Assembly (NCBI GenBank): GCA_029987395.1 | Contig: DALTVX010000108.1 | Coordinates: forward strand, 1 to 30,239 | Direction of reading: 5' to 3' | Source of the DNA: Methanocorpusculum sp. | GTDB lineage: Archaea; Halobacteriota; Methanomicrobia; Methanomicrobiales; Methanocorpusculaceae | Length of the DNA stretch: 30,239 bases | Part shown: piece after piece, positions 16,941 through 24,228 of the stretch | Layout: every line of letters starts with the position of its first letter | Position numbering within the stretch: position 1 is the first letter of the stretch | Made by a program: the position numbers and the translations under genes | The notes under the pieces: generated by a model | What the model saw: only the letters and a program-made list of their open reading frames with translations | Database searches by the model: none | Told to the model about the DNA's origin: nothing

Positions 16941-17015
16941 ATGACGGAAAACGGATAGCATTCAACGTCTCCATCATAAAAAAATAAGTTTATTTTAGAT
17001 AACAATTCCAAAGAA
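16941..17015 (+). pseudogene. copy 2: relic of a duplicated membrane-protein tail
   Basis: Restoring one missing G in ATGACGGAAAA makes this read MTGKRIAFNVSIIKK then stop, against MTGKRIEFNVSIIEN in the intact gene. Without that base the frame closes after five codons. It overlaps the last seven codons of the BofA-like gene on the other strand. It is a decayed fragment from local duplication, not a gene. Confidence 0.75.
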
Positions 17016-17249
17016 CGAGAGAACGATAAGCAAAACTGCTCCAAGGATCCCTCCAACCGCACATACGATAACCTGAAATACGTTAAGGTCGCCGATCGGT
17101 GCAAGGTGTAGCCACGAAACGATTAACAGAACCACAACACCTACTATAGCATTGATCAAAAGTTTAAGTCCGTTTCTCAGAATGAAAAACAGTACGGCGC
17201 AGATCACTACTGCGATTATGATCATCATAATTGTTGCTAAAATATCCAT
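16995..17249 (-). CDS. BofA-like small membrane protein
   Basis: An 84-residue hydrophobic protein with three predicted membrane segments (about residues 3-22, 30-47 and 55-84). The central GLKLLINAIVGVVVLLIV followed by APIGDLNVFQVIVCAVGGILG matches the pattern of the BofA family. In Bacillus, BofA holds the SpoIVFB protease inactive during sporulation; archaea do not sporulate, so the role here is unknown and could be control of a membrane protease. I start at ATG 17249 rather than an upstream TTG at 17267, because a TATA-like GCATATATTC at 17271-17280 predicts transcription starting at about 17249 (leaderless). Convergent with the membrane-protein gene. Confidence 0.8.
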   Translation of the reverse strand: MDILATIMMIIIAVVICAVLFFILRNGLKLLINAIVGVVVLLIVSWLHLAPIGDLNVFQVIVCAVGGILGAVLLIVLSFFGIVI

Positions 17250-17270
17250 GTAATTAGATGTATCCAACTA

Positions 17271-17280
17271 GAATATATGC
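17271..17280 (-). promoter_or_regulatory. TATA element of the BofA-like gene
   Basis: Reads GCATATATTC on the minus strand, centred about 26 bp before the ATG at 17249, which argues for a leaderless message and for that start. Confidence 0.5.
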
Positions 17281-17428
17281 CTTTGTTAATCTCTTCCTTT
17301 ATATGGGATAAATAGAATGTTTCCCAGCTGATGGAACTGTGCCCCCGTTTTGCTTGCAATACTGACCATTGGTTTTTTCGTCATGATTATTCGAAAACTC
17401 TAAACCCCTGCAACCCTTTTTTTATTAT

Positions 17429-17953
17429 ATGCAGCGTCATGTCCTCCTGACCGGTAATATCCAGGTGGGAAAAAGCACCATCATCAAAAAAGTCATCGAT
17501 GCGTTAGACATCAGGCCTGGCGGATTCAAAACATGTTGGGGGGCTGCTCGTCCAGATGGAACTGCGGATCTGTTTCTTTTAGGTATGGACGAGACCCCCT
17601 CGTCAAATAAGATCGCGGCCCGCCGGCTTGGGTCTGGGCGTGGCGTGACCGCGTTTCCTGAGGTCTTCGATACGGTGGGTCCTCGTCTGTTTGATGAAGC
17701 CTCCCACTCCTCTCTTATCATTATGGACGAGCTCGGATTCATTGAAAAAAATGCCATGGCATTCCAGAATGCTGTTTTGTCCACCTTGGATGGATCCATC
17801 CCCGTCTTAGGCGTGGTCAGAAATATGCAGACACCGTTCCTCGATACGGTACGGGCGCATCCGAATGTGGATGTCATTTTTGTAACCGAGAAAAACCGCG
17901 ATGATATTTTCCTGCAGATCCTTGACCTGTTCAAAAAAAGTTATTCGAGATAG
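17429..17953 (+). CDS. THEP1-like nucleoside-triphosphatase
   Basis: A 174-residue P-loop protein, the normal size for the THEP1/NTPase_1 family. Walker A is G9-N-I-Q-V-G-K15-S16-T17, and Walker B is LIIMD100-E101-LGFIE. It lacks a lid or substrate domain of a kinase. Characterised members hydrolyse NTPs slowly and their role is unknown. An oligo-T run and TATA-like sequence lie just upstream; the ATG has almost no leader. Its 3' end overlaps the end of the convergent phosphoglucosamine mutase gene by 13 bp, so the two transcripts must be antisense at their tails. Confidence 0.87.
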   Translation: MQRHVLLTGNIQVGKSTIIKKVIDALDIRPGGFKTCWGAARPDGTADLFLLGMDETPSSNKIAARRLGSGRGVTAFPEVFDTVGPRLFDEASHSSLIIMDELGFIEKNAMAFQNAVLSTLDGSIPVLGVVRNMQTPFLDTVRAHPNVDVIFVTEKNRDDIFLQILDLFKKSYSR

Positions 17954-19317
17954 GGTTTTATCTCGGTAAATATTTCATCGATCAGGATCTTTGCTTCAGC
18001 GGGGTCCTGTGATTCTGCGAAGAACCTGACCAGTGGTTCGGTCCCTGATGGTCGAATAAGTGCCCAGGCACCGCCTCTTGTTATACGGACCCCGTCACGA
18101 TCATCTATGGGACAGTTCGCGAAGTATTTTTTCATGTGGGCAACGACCTCTTTTGCCCGCGTGGTCTTTCGTTTTTCTTGATACATGGTGAACTTTGGAA
18201 GTTCTTCGATGAGCTTTGAAAGCGGCTCGGATTTTGCTGCAACAAACCCAAGCATCGTTGCTGCGCTCATCCCGCCGTCTCTGCAGAACTGGTGTTTGGG
18301 ATAAATGATCCCGCCGTTTCCTTCACCGCCGATCACGATGTTCTCTTTGTTTGCAATGAGTTCCCGCATGGTCCGTGCCACATAGATGCTTCCAACGACC
18401 GTGTAGGTGGTCGTACAGTTGTATTTTTTACCGACCTCTGCGACGATACCGGATGTACTGACCGGAGTTACGATCACACTGCCGGGATTTTTCTCGCAGA
18501 AGTAGGAGGCGAGCAGAGCAAACGTGATGTTTCCATCCATGAAGGTACCGTTTTCATCAACGAAGATCGCCCGGTCAGCGTCTCCGTCATGTGCCACACC
18601 AAATGCTGCTCCCGTTGCCTGGACAAGTGCTGAAAGATTGGCAAGCCCTTCGGGGCTTGGCTCCGGAAGTCTTCCCGGGAAAAGTCCGTTGAACTCAGCG
18701 TTGATGGTATGAACATTGCACCCGAGTCTACGAAGGATCTCTGCCGTTGTCGCGGCAGCAGGTCCATTTCCAGGATCAACTGCGACCGTGATCCCTTTTC
18801 CACAGTCTTTTGGAAACTGTACAACGATCGAATCGATATAGAGTTTACGTGCCTGCGGTTCTTCTGTGCAGTTTCCAACTTTGTCCCATGCGGACACGAC
18901 CGATCTTTTTTGGATCAGTATGTCTTCGAGTTCGAGTGTGCGCTCATCGCCCATCTCGGTGCCGTCTGCTTCGATGATCTTTATACCGTTATACTCTGGT
19001 GGATTGTGTGATGCGGTGATCATTACGCCGCCGTCGAGTTTGTGATCGAGAATGAGGTACTGAAGGCATGGTGTTGGGACCACGCCAAAATCGATGACAT
19101 CACATCCACATGCCATAAGCCCGGCTCGGACCGCGGCTCCAAGCGCAGGACCGGATGTTCTGGTATCTCTGCCGAGGCCCACGGTTTTTCCTTCACCGAG
19201 CATCGTTCCAAATGCTTGTGCAATACCAAGGGCAAATACCGGCGTCATATCGACCCCGGTCACTCCGCGAACACCATTTGTCCCAAAGTATTTCTTTTCA
19301 CGTTTTTCGAATGCCAT
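17941..19317 (-). CDS. glmM: phosphoglucosamine mutase / phosphohexomutase
   Basis: A 458-residue alpha-D-phosphohexomutase. The phosphoserine loop is T101-A-S103-H-N-P-P, metal is held by D244-G-D246-A-D248-R, the sugar-binding loop is GGEGNGGII, and the phosphate-binding loop is R422-P-S-G-T-E-P428. The FGTNGVRG start and GEGNG loop favour phosphoglucosamine mutase over phosphomannomutase; archaeal homologues can act on both. The product, glucosamine 1-phosphate, feeds UDP-GlcNAc for glycoproteins and envelope glycans. A TATA-like CTTATTATTATC near 19353-19363 lies about 40 bp upstream. Confidence 0.93.
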   Translation of the reverse strand: MAFEKREKKYFGTNGVRGVTGVDMTPVFALGIAQAFGTMLGEGKTVGLGRDTRTSGPALGAAVRAGLMACGCDVIDFGVVPTPCLQYLILDHKLDGGVMITASHNPPEYNGIKIIEADGTEMGDERTLELEDILIQKRSVVSAWDKVGNCTEEPQARKLYIDSIVVQFPKDCGKGITVAVDPGNGPAAATTAEILRRLGCNVHTINAEFNGLFPGRLPEPSPEGLANLSALVQATGAAFGVAHDGDADRAIFVDENGTFMDGNITFALLASYFCEKNPGSVIVTPVSTSGIVAEVGKKYNCTTTYTVVGSIYVARTMRELIANKENIVIGGEGNGGIIYPKHQFCRDGGMSAATMLGFVAAKSEPLSKLIEELPKFTMYQEKRKTTRAKEVVAHMKKYFANCPIDDRDGVRITRGGAWALIRPSGTEPLVRFFAESQDPAEAKILIDEIFTEIKPYLE

Positions 19318-19370
19318 GTTTACAACCGTCTTTGTAGGAGTATGGGTGGTCGATAATAATAAGGGTTGAG

Positions 19371-19377
19371 AAAAAAA
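19371..19377 (-). terminator. poly-T terminator after the DUF5806-like gene
   Basis: Seven T on the minus strand, 20 bp after the stop codon of the gene at 19397-19990 and just before the glmM promoter region. Confidence 0.4.
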
Positions 19378-19396
19378 GTTTGGTTATTGATAATTA

Positions 19397-19990
19397 TCAA
19401 TCGTCTTCTTCGTCATCCTCATCTTCAGATTCGCCCCGCCTGTTTCTAAGAAAAACGTTTGCAGACTCGCCTAGTTTTCGCATGATCTCGCTTATTTTAT
19501 CCTCGATGTCGATCTCGTCATCGATCTCGAGGGTGGTCCCTTCTATCTCAAGCAGGAATCTTGCGACCTCGCTTGATTCAAAAAGGATGTCGTCAAGTTC
19601 ATCCAGAGTGAAAAATCCGCACATCGCCCCATAGAAAAAGGTTGCGCCGGATTTTCTGACCTTTTTCTTGAATGCGCTTCGTGCCTGATTCACAGCCTGG
19701 GGGCTATATGGTTCCTCCATGAACGGGCAAAGTTCCGGGAGGTGCTCCCCGATGAATGTCATCTCGGCGCCGTAGGGTGTTTTGAAATCTGAGCAGAGGC
19801 GGGCGATCGCCCATTCGCGTGCGGTTATGTAGGTTCGTTTTCTCAGAAAGACGTTGACCTTTCTGTAGGTGGCTCCGTCAACTTTTTTAAATTTTTGGTA
19901 TTTGTTGATCTCTTCACTGCGGCTCTCATCGACGTACCGGTCGTTTTCGGTCGAAGAAGTTTCTTCAATGAGGTGTTCGTATTCTTCCAT
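19397..19990 (-). CDS. conserved acidic euryarchaeal protein, DUF5806-like
   Basis: A 197-residue protein without a known function. Its core (about residues 30-175) has YQKFKKVDGATYRKVNVFLRK, TAREWAIARLCSDFKT and YSPQAVNQARSAFKKKVRKSGATF, blocks that I recall from the euryarchaeal family called DUF5806. Both ends are highly acidic: a Glu-rich N-terminal stretch and a C-terminal tail of about 15 mostly Asp and Glu residues. The basic middle and the helix-rich REWAIARLC block could bind nucleic acid, which is a guess. No membrane segment. Monocistronic; a TATA-like CCTAAAATAC near 20020-20030 lies upstream. Confidence 0.78.
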   Translation of the reverse strand: MEEYEHLIEETSSTENDRYVDESRSEEINKYQKFKKVDGATYRKVNVFLRKRTYITAREWAIARLCSDFKTPYGAEMTFIGEHLPELCPFMEEPYSPQAVNQARSAFKKKVRKSGATFFYGAMCGFFTLDELDDILFESSEVARFLLEIEGTTLEIDDEIDIEDKISEIMRKLGESANVFLRNRRGESEDEDDEEDD

Positions 19991-20125
19991 TGCTTAATTA
20001 GAATATAGGGGCGCCATGTGTATTTTAGGGTTTGCTGATTTGTTTTCAAAGTCAATTTTACATATAGCATCATAAGGTTTATTGAGGGTGCAGATTTGGT
20101 CATTTCATGTAAAGAGTTGCTACTC

Positions 20126-20141
20126 CAGGGTGTTGTCCCTG
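20126..20141. terminator. small hairpin plus T run downstream of xerA
   Basis: CAGGG and CCCTG pair around a six-base loop. On the minus strand a run of seven T (20152-20158) begins 8 bp after the xerA stop, ahead of the hairpin; on the plus strand the hairpin is followed by five T. Confidence 0.4.
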
Positions 20142-20165
20142 TAATTTTTCTAAAAAAAGGAGCAG

Positions 20166-21080
20166 TTATTCGCCGTTTGCGAGCGGGAAGTAGCTGCGAT
20201 ATGCTTTTTTGCGCTGTTCGAGATCGGTGTGGATGTAAATTTCTGTTGTCTGTATGGAGTTATGCCCGAGATTTTCCTGAACGACACGGAGATCATGGGA
20301 ACGTTTGTAGAGTTCACTTGCATAACTGTGCCTGATCTTATGGGGCGTGATACCTTTTGGTGCATAGAGATTGAAGATGTGCTGCACGGTCCTTGGTGAG
20401 ATGGTGTTCCCGTTTCGGCCTTCAAAAACTGGGCCGCTTTTTTTACCGTTCAGATGTTCTTGTATCTGGGCAAGCGTGTCTGGATCGCAGAATACGATCC
20501 GAATTTTCCCTCCTTTCCCTCTAACGCGAATCGTTTCCTCTTCGAAATCTATATGTTCTGCTAAAACCCCGCAAACCTCAGAAATACGCATTCCAGTCGC
20601 GTAAATCGTTCTAATAAGGAGTGCATCCCGAGGTTTTTCAAGTGATGCAAGGAATGTCATCACCTCATTATGCTTGAGATATATAAGTTCCCGATCCTTG
20701 ATTTTGGGCCGATCGATCTTGGCCATGGGATTTGCTTCGGTTATGTCTTGGTTGATCAGGTACTGATAAAATGAGCTGAGGGCCGAGTCATACTGGTGCA
20801 GACTTGCCGCGCTCAGCTTTCTTTCGTCACGGATCAGGGTGAAAAAATCTCCGATCTCATACGAATTTGCATCGATTTCAGCTCCCATACCACATTTATT
20901 CAGCTCTTTGCAGGATGTCGGCAGCACTCCGTCATTTTCCTTTAAGTGTGTTTCATATTTTCCAAAAAGTTTTAGGATCCTTCCGTATGCCTCGATCGTA
21001 TTCTCTGCATAGTTCTTCGTCTGAAGATTGCTGAGGTATCGCGGTATCCAAATGCTGAAGGTTCGTTTTGGGGGTGCCAT
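20166..21080 (-). CDS. xerA: XerA-type tyrosine recombinase
   Basis: A 304-residue site-specific recombinase. An N-terminal SAM-like core-binding domain (about residues 5-115) precedes the catalytic domain, where all conserved residues are present: R165 (ATGMRISE), K189 (RGKGGK), H247 and R250 (HKIRHSYA), H273 (LGHNS), and nucleophile Y282 (TEIYIHTD). The length and motif spacing match archaeal XerA, which resolves chromosome dimers at a single dif site without an XerC/D pair. An insert around residues 45-72 has two cysteines (C57, C63) and a GMG segment and may be lineage specific. A dif-like 28-bp site starts 38 bp upstream of the ATG. An integrase of a lost element is the alternative, less likely given the intact catalytic set and the lack of other mobile genes. 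Confidence 0.92.
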   Translation of the reverse strand: MAPPKRTFSIWIPRYLSNLQTKNYAENTIEAYGRILKLFGKYETHLKENDGVLPTSCKELNKCGMGAEIDANSYEIGDFFTLIRDERKLSAASLHQYDSALSSFYQYLINQDITEANPMAKIDRPKIKDRELIYLKHNEVMTFLASLEKPRDALLIRTIYATGMRISEVCGVLAEHIDFEEETIRVRGKGGKIRIVFCDPDTLAQIQEHLNGKKSGPVFEGRNGNTISPRTVQHIFNLYAPKGITPHKIRHSYASELYKRSHDLRVVQENLGHNSIQTTEIYIHTDLEQRKKAYRSYFPLANGE

Positions 21081-21118
21081 TTTGCTTGATTATCTCTTGG
21101 CTCTTCGTAATGATAATG

Positions 21119-21146
21119 ATTGCGCATAATACCTATTATGCGCAAT
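21119..21146. other. putative dif recombination site for XerA
   Basis: A 28-bp element formed by arm ATTGCGCATAA, spacer TACCTA and arm TTATGCGCAAT. The symmetry is perfect over 13 bp per side, leaving only the central CC. The 11-6-11 layout is that of Xer dif sites, and from memory the left arm matches the E. coli dif XerC arm (GGTGCGCATAA) at 9 of 11 positions and the right arm matches the XerD arm (TTATGTTAAAT) at 8 of 11. It lies 38 bp upstream of xerA. It could alternatively be an operator or overlap the xerA promoter. Confidence 0.7.
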
Positions 21147-21148
21147 TA

Positions 21149-21170
21149 TTTGAGATTTTTGAAACTCAAA
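21149..21170. repeat. small inverted repeat next to the dif-like site
   Basis: TTTGAG and CTCAAA, six bases each, are separated by 10 bp. It begins 3 bp from the dif-like site and might be an accessory binding site, a weak guess. Confidence 0.3.
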
Positions 21171-21678
21171 AATAAGCTATATTATGGCTCAATTTTAAAA
21201 TCAAGGCCTAAATATTGATTTTTAATAGTTTTATATGATTTAATATAATTTAGGGTGGATTGCCGAACTGTTTTTCCATGTTGGTTCAGTTGAAGGTAAT
21301 AGCGGACTTTTGTGGGTCTGTAGTAGCTCGAACGATGGATCATATTACCTTGGTTCCAAAAGGCTGGCAAATCGAAGATGTGAAGGCAGTATTTTTCGAA
21401 ATTTTGGAAAAAATCTGAAACTACATAACAAGTATTTCTGCAGCTTCATTGGCTCATATTTTCTCGCCCGGAAAAATACGTGAGTTCTTTATCTAGAGTT
21501 CGACCACCATCAGTATGGATCATGAACATCACCTGATAAAATAAAAGAGTAAATATTTAAAGTAGATTCGCAAGTGCGTATTGATATGAGGAAAAACTTG
21601 AAAACAACGATACTTGTCAAGGATCTCAAAGGCAAAATATGTTTTAAGTATGAGTGCATCGAATGGTAAGATAACTAG

Positions 21679-21864
21679 ATGCTGGACAATATATTAGATG
21701 GAGAACGCCCAGAGCACAGATATACATGCGAGTTTTGTGCGCATTATATTGGCAACGAAACATATCTAGCATTTCCGGAAGGTATTCCTTTAGATATATG
21801 GGCGGCCGCCAAAGTCCCAACCGTCTGCAATAAAGCAAAATACATCAGTAGAATTACAAAATAA
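21679..21864 (+). pseudogene. remnant of a small Cys-containing protein (CxxC...AFPxGIP pattern)
   Basis: The 61-residue product has TCEFCAHYIGNET followed by YLAFPEGIPLDIW. This resembles, from memory, small bacterial and archaeal proteins with CxxCxxxxG...CxAFPxGIPxxI, but the expected third Cys is Tyr here. The same frame continues upstream through a 27-codon frame (21586-21669) closed by TAA and TAG just before this ATG, and the C-terminus stops early. Most likely a decayed gene; a short intact gene is possible. Confidence 0.4.
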
Positions 21865-22225
21865 CAATTATTTTCATCCACATCGCAATAATCAATAGAG
21901 AGAGAGCTCCTATTATTTTACTTATTCGTATTTCTCGCACTGATAAAATACGCGAGATCTTTTTTCCATAGTGCGGTATCCTCCAGTATATATCCTGCTG
22001 ATCTAAACGAAGTTTCCTTTATGATTGGTTTTTTATGTCTCATTATGGAGTTTGGTGTAGCATGTATCGAGAACCTCACCCTAATTTCATTTGAGATAGC
22101 CCTTCGCACTACCGAATAAACCATATGATGCTATACAAATTATTGATTTCAAAATATTCTATTTCAGCCCACCTCGTACATGAAAACCATTATTATATCT
22201 CCCGCATCATCTAACGACGAACAAC

Positions 22226-23305
22226 ATGGCAATCCTGAAAATACGGGGTGGTGATCTCGATCTTGTCGAGTATGACTTCACCTCCTTTCACCCTGGAGAA
22301 CATATTTACACAGACATTCCTGTCGTAAAATCTCCAGTACCGCAAAAAGGATCATTTAATGTCACCGTACCGTCACGTATCCATCTAACTGTACTAGACA
22401 TGAACCGTTTTTCGCCGGGAAAGCCGGGTGGCGGGGGTATTGGGTTTGCTTTGCAGATCTATAGTAACGCAACCGTTTCATGCACTTCTGGAAAAACGGT
22501 CATTGATTCCTCACGGGCTCTCTTGATCGAGCATCTGGTTGCCGCATTCAAAGCGATCACAGGATATACCGGAGGATTTGATATTCGGACCGGGGCTCAT
22601 GGAAAAGAACACGTCGGTCTTGGCTCAACATGTACGATCGCCTCTGCCGTCGTATCTGCTATGAATGAAGCGCTGGGTCGTCCACTCACATATACTAATA
22701 TTCGCCGGCTGATCGGGCACAACTATGTTGAAGAAACCAACGAACCGGGGCTACTCGCATTCGGCTTCGAGACCGGTGTCGGCGCGGCGACCTCGATATA
22801 TGGCGGTATGAACGTTCTCGGTGATCAGCTGACCCACGTATACCAGCATTCTTTTGCTGAAGACAAAAACGTCTTCATCATTACACCAAATATCCATCCA
22901 GAAGATGACAACTCCGGTCTTGAGGAGTTCTCCCTTCTCATGACCCGGGCACGGACCCTTGATTACCGCGACCGTGAACTCAAAGCATATATGATCATGA
23001 TGGACATGATCCCGGCGATCGAAAAAGGCGATCTCAAAAAGATGGGTGACATTATGTGGGAGATCGAATTCCGCGGCTCAAAACGCGCAGAGGTCCAGCA
23101 TCACACATTTATTATATATCAATATATGAATGCACTCAGACAGGCGGGACTTGAGTTCGTTGCCATGAGTTCGGTCGGTCCTTCCATATGTGTGGTCACC
23201 GAAAAAACCGAAGAAGAGATGAAACCGATCTTGGACGTGATCGGCCTTGAGATATCGGTGGTCACAAAGGTCGATAACACCGGGATCCAGATCACCAAAA
23301 ATTAA
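22226..23305 (+). CDS. GHMP-superfamily protein, beta-RFAP synthase-like
   Basis: A 359-residue protein with the GHMP fold. The early VPSRIHLTVLDMN (about 48-60) followed by GGGGIGFAL, and the phosphate-loop G131-L-G-S-T135 in KEHVGLGSTCTIASAV, match beta-ribofuranosylaminobenzene 5'-phosphate synthase. That enzyme joins 4-hydroxybenzoate or aminobenzoate to PRPP, the committed step in methanopterin synthesis, which fits a methanogen. Despite the kinase fold it uses PRPP. I cannot exclude another archaeal GHMP kinase. The promoter is probably the TATA-like block at 22188-22199. Its last ~70 codons are duplicated at 23955-24156. It ends 71 bp before a lipoprotein gene. Confidence 0.8.
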   Translation: MAILKIRGGDLDLVEYDFTSFHPGEHIYTDIPVVKSPVPQKGSFNVTVPSRIHLTVLDMNRFSPGKPGGGGIGFALQIYSNATVSCTSGKTVIDSSRALLIEHLVAAFKAITGYTGGFDIRTGAHGKEHVGLGSTCTIASAVVSAMNEALGRPLTYTNIRRLIGHNYVEETNEPGLLAFGFETGVGAATSIYGGMNVLGDQLTHVYQHSFAEDKNVFIITPNIHPEDDNSGLEEFSLLMTRARTLDYRDRELKAYMIMMDMIPAIEKGDLKKMGDIMWEIEFRGSKRAEVQHHTFIIYQYMNALRQAGLEFVAMSSVGPSICVVTEKTEEEMKPILDVIGLEISVVTKVDNTGIQITKN

Positions 23306-23376
23306 ATCGCAATATGTAACGGGAACAATTTCCCAGAGAAAAGTATTATGCCTAGGCTCTTCAAAGAATAGCATGT

Positions 23377-23784
23377 ATGAATGTTAAACTTCTCGGGGGT
23401 GTGTTTGTTGTACTTCTGGCCACTGTGTGTGTCGCTGGTTGTATAGGAACTACAACTCCGGTGGTTATTGCTCCTGATGCTTTGATTGGTACCTGGGTCG
23501 GGATAGATGACGGAGGACCCGTTACCAATGATCTAACGCTGATATGTGATGAAGGCAGTTCAGCAAAACTGACTGGACGCTTTATCGGCGGCGGGATGAG
23601 CAAAACTATGAATGCGAGTCTGCAATGGGAATATACAGCGGGTAATCAATTTATTTTGAAGAGCGGGGACAACGAACTTGCGACCTATCTGACCGGTGAT
23701 ACCCTCACTATAACGATCAATCCAAAGAAGATGGGTATTGCCGACTTTGATATCGATTATGATATCTTAATGAGACGGTCCTGA
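23377..23784 (+). CDS. lipoprotein, single-domain copy 1 (truncated by decay)
   Basis: A 135-residue exported lipoprotein. The hydrophobic signal (residues 4-20) ends in a lipobox V-A-G-C22, so Cys22 should be lipid-anchored outside the cytoplasmic membrane. The mature part is one ~100-residue beta-rich domain (LIGTWVGIDDGG ... WEYTAGNQF ... LTGDTLTITINPKKMGIADFDID), reminiscent of lipocalin-like or META-type folds. It is the upstream copy of a tandem pair; copy 2 has a second domain, and a relic of that domain follows this stop codon. Function unknown. TATA-like GTATTATG near 23343-23350. Confidence 0.82.
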   Translation: MNVKLLGGVFVVLLATVCVAGCIGTTTPVVIAPDALIGTWVGIDDGGPVTNDLTLICDEGSSAKLTGRFIGGGMSKTMNASLQWEYTAGNQFILKSGDNELATYLTGDTLTITINPKKMGIADFDIDYDILMRRS

Positions 23785-23893
23785 AGCGTTCCAGTCGGTT
23801 CTGCTCCGACAAGCCTCACGTCTTGACGTGTAATACGTGTACCATCCAAGTTCGCTGTCGAGGAGATGTATCACCCAATCTCGATCAGGATGG
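23785..23893 (+). pseudogene. relic of the lost second domain of lipoprotein copy 1
   Basis: Directly after the copy-1 stop, AAGCGTTCCAGTCGGTTCTG resembles the linker start in copy 2 (AAACGTTCGATCGGTGCCG). Then 23830-23890 (TAATACGTGTACCATCCAAG onward) matches the end of domain 2 in copy 2 (TAACACTTGTACCGTCCAAG onward, about 24932-24987). The middle ~250 bp of the domain is missing. Confidence 0.7.
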
Positions 23894-23954
23894 ATAACTC
23901 TTTTTTTTTAATTTCTGCACAGACCTCCCACTGATCTATTTTCGTTTTCACCAC

Positions 23955-24156
23955 GGTGGTTCAGCATTACACATTTATCATATATCAGTACACGAACGCG
24001 CTCAGACAGGCGGGACTTGAGTTGATCGGTCCTTCCATATGCGTGGTCACCGAAAAAACCGAAGAAGAGATAAAACCGATCTTGGATGTGATCGGCCTTG
24101 AGATATCGGTGATCACAAAAGTTGACAACACCGGGATCAAAATAACTAAAAATTAA
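23955..24156 (+). pseudogene. duplicated 3' fragment of the GHMP gene
   Basis: About 200 bp, ending in the same TKVDNTGIxITKN tail, repeats 23097-23305. It lacks a start of its own gene and has lost 15 bp relative to the parent (EFVAMSSVGPSI becomes ELIGPSI). The frame is still open to the stop. It begins abruptly at the duplication joint near 23950 and cannot encode a functional GHMP domain. Confidence 0.88.
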
Positions 24157-24228
24157 GTCGCATCAAGTAGCCGGAATAATACCTGCAGAGAAAAGTATTA
24201 ATTCTCTTCTCTTCCAAGATTAGCATAT

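Larger units (their letters stand above)
21147..22225. other. AT-rich gene-poor interval between xerA/dif and the GHMP gene
   Basis: About 1.1 kb with clearly lower GC than its neighbours. Small open frames exist, for example 21182-21370 (-) of 62 codons and 21918-22124 (-) of 68 codons, but neither has a recognisable domain or a convincing ribosome-binding site, and I do not call them genes. A TATA-like block (about 21551-21562) precedes a 27-codon frame at 21586-21669. The remnant at 21679-21864 is listed separately. A TATA-like CCATTATTATATC at 22188-22199 probably serves the GHMP gene. No tRNA, CRISPR or IS ends were seen. Confidence 0.6.

Noticed and set aside
17941..17953. Misassembly suggested by the 13-bp overlap of the THEP1-like and glmM genes
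   Set aside because: Both proteins have complete, family-typical C-termini; short convergent overlaps are normal in compact genomes.
19387..19400. 14-bp palindrome TTGATAATTATCAA as an operator
   Set aside because: It overlaps the stop codon of the DUF5806-like gene, is AT-rich and could arise by chance; no promoter sits beside it.
21667..21678. TAG as a pyrrolysine codon joining the two small frames
   Set aside because: The same frame also holds a TAA two codons earlier, which would still stop translation, and no pyrrolysine genes are visible.
20166..22225. Integrated virus or plasmid around xerA
   Set aside because: No other mobile genes, no flanking tRNA target and no direct repeats found; only the recombinase and its likely site are present.
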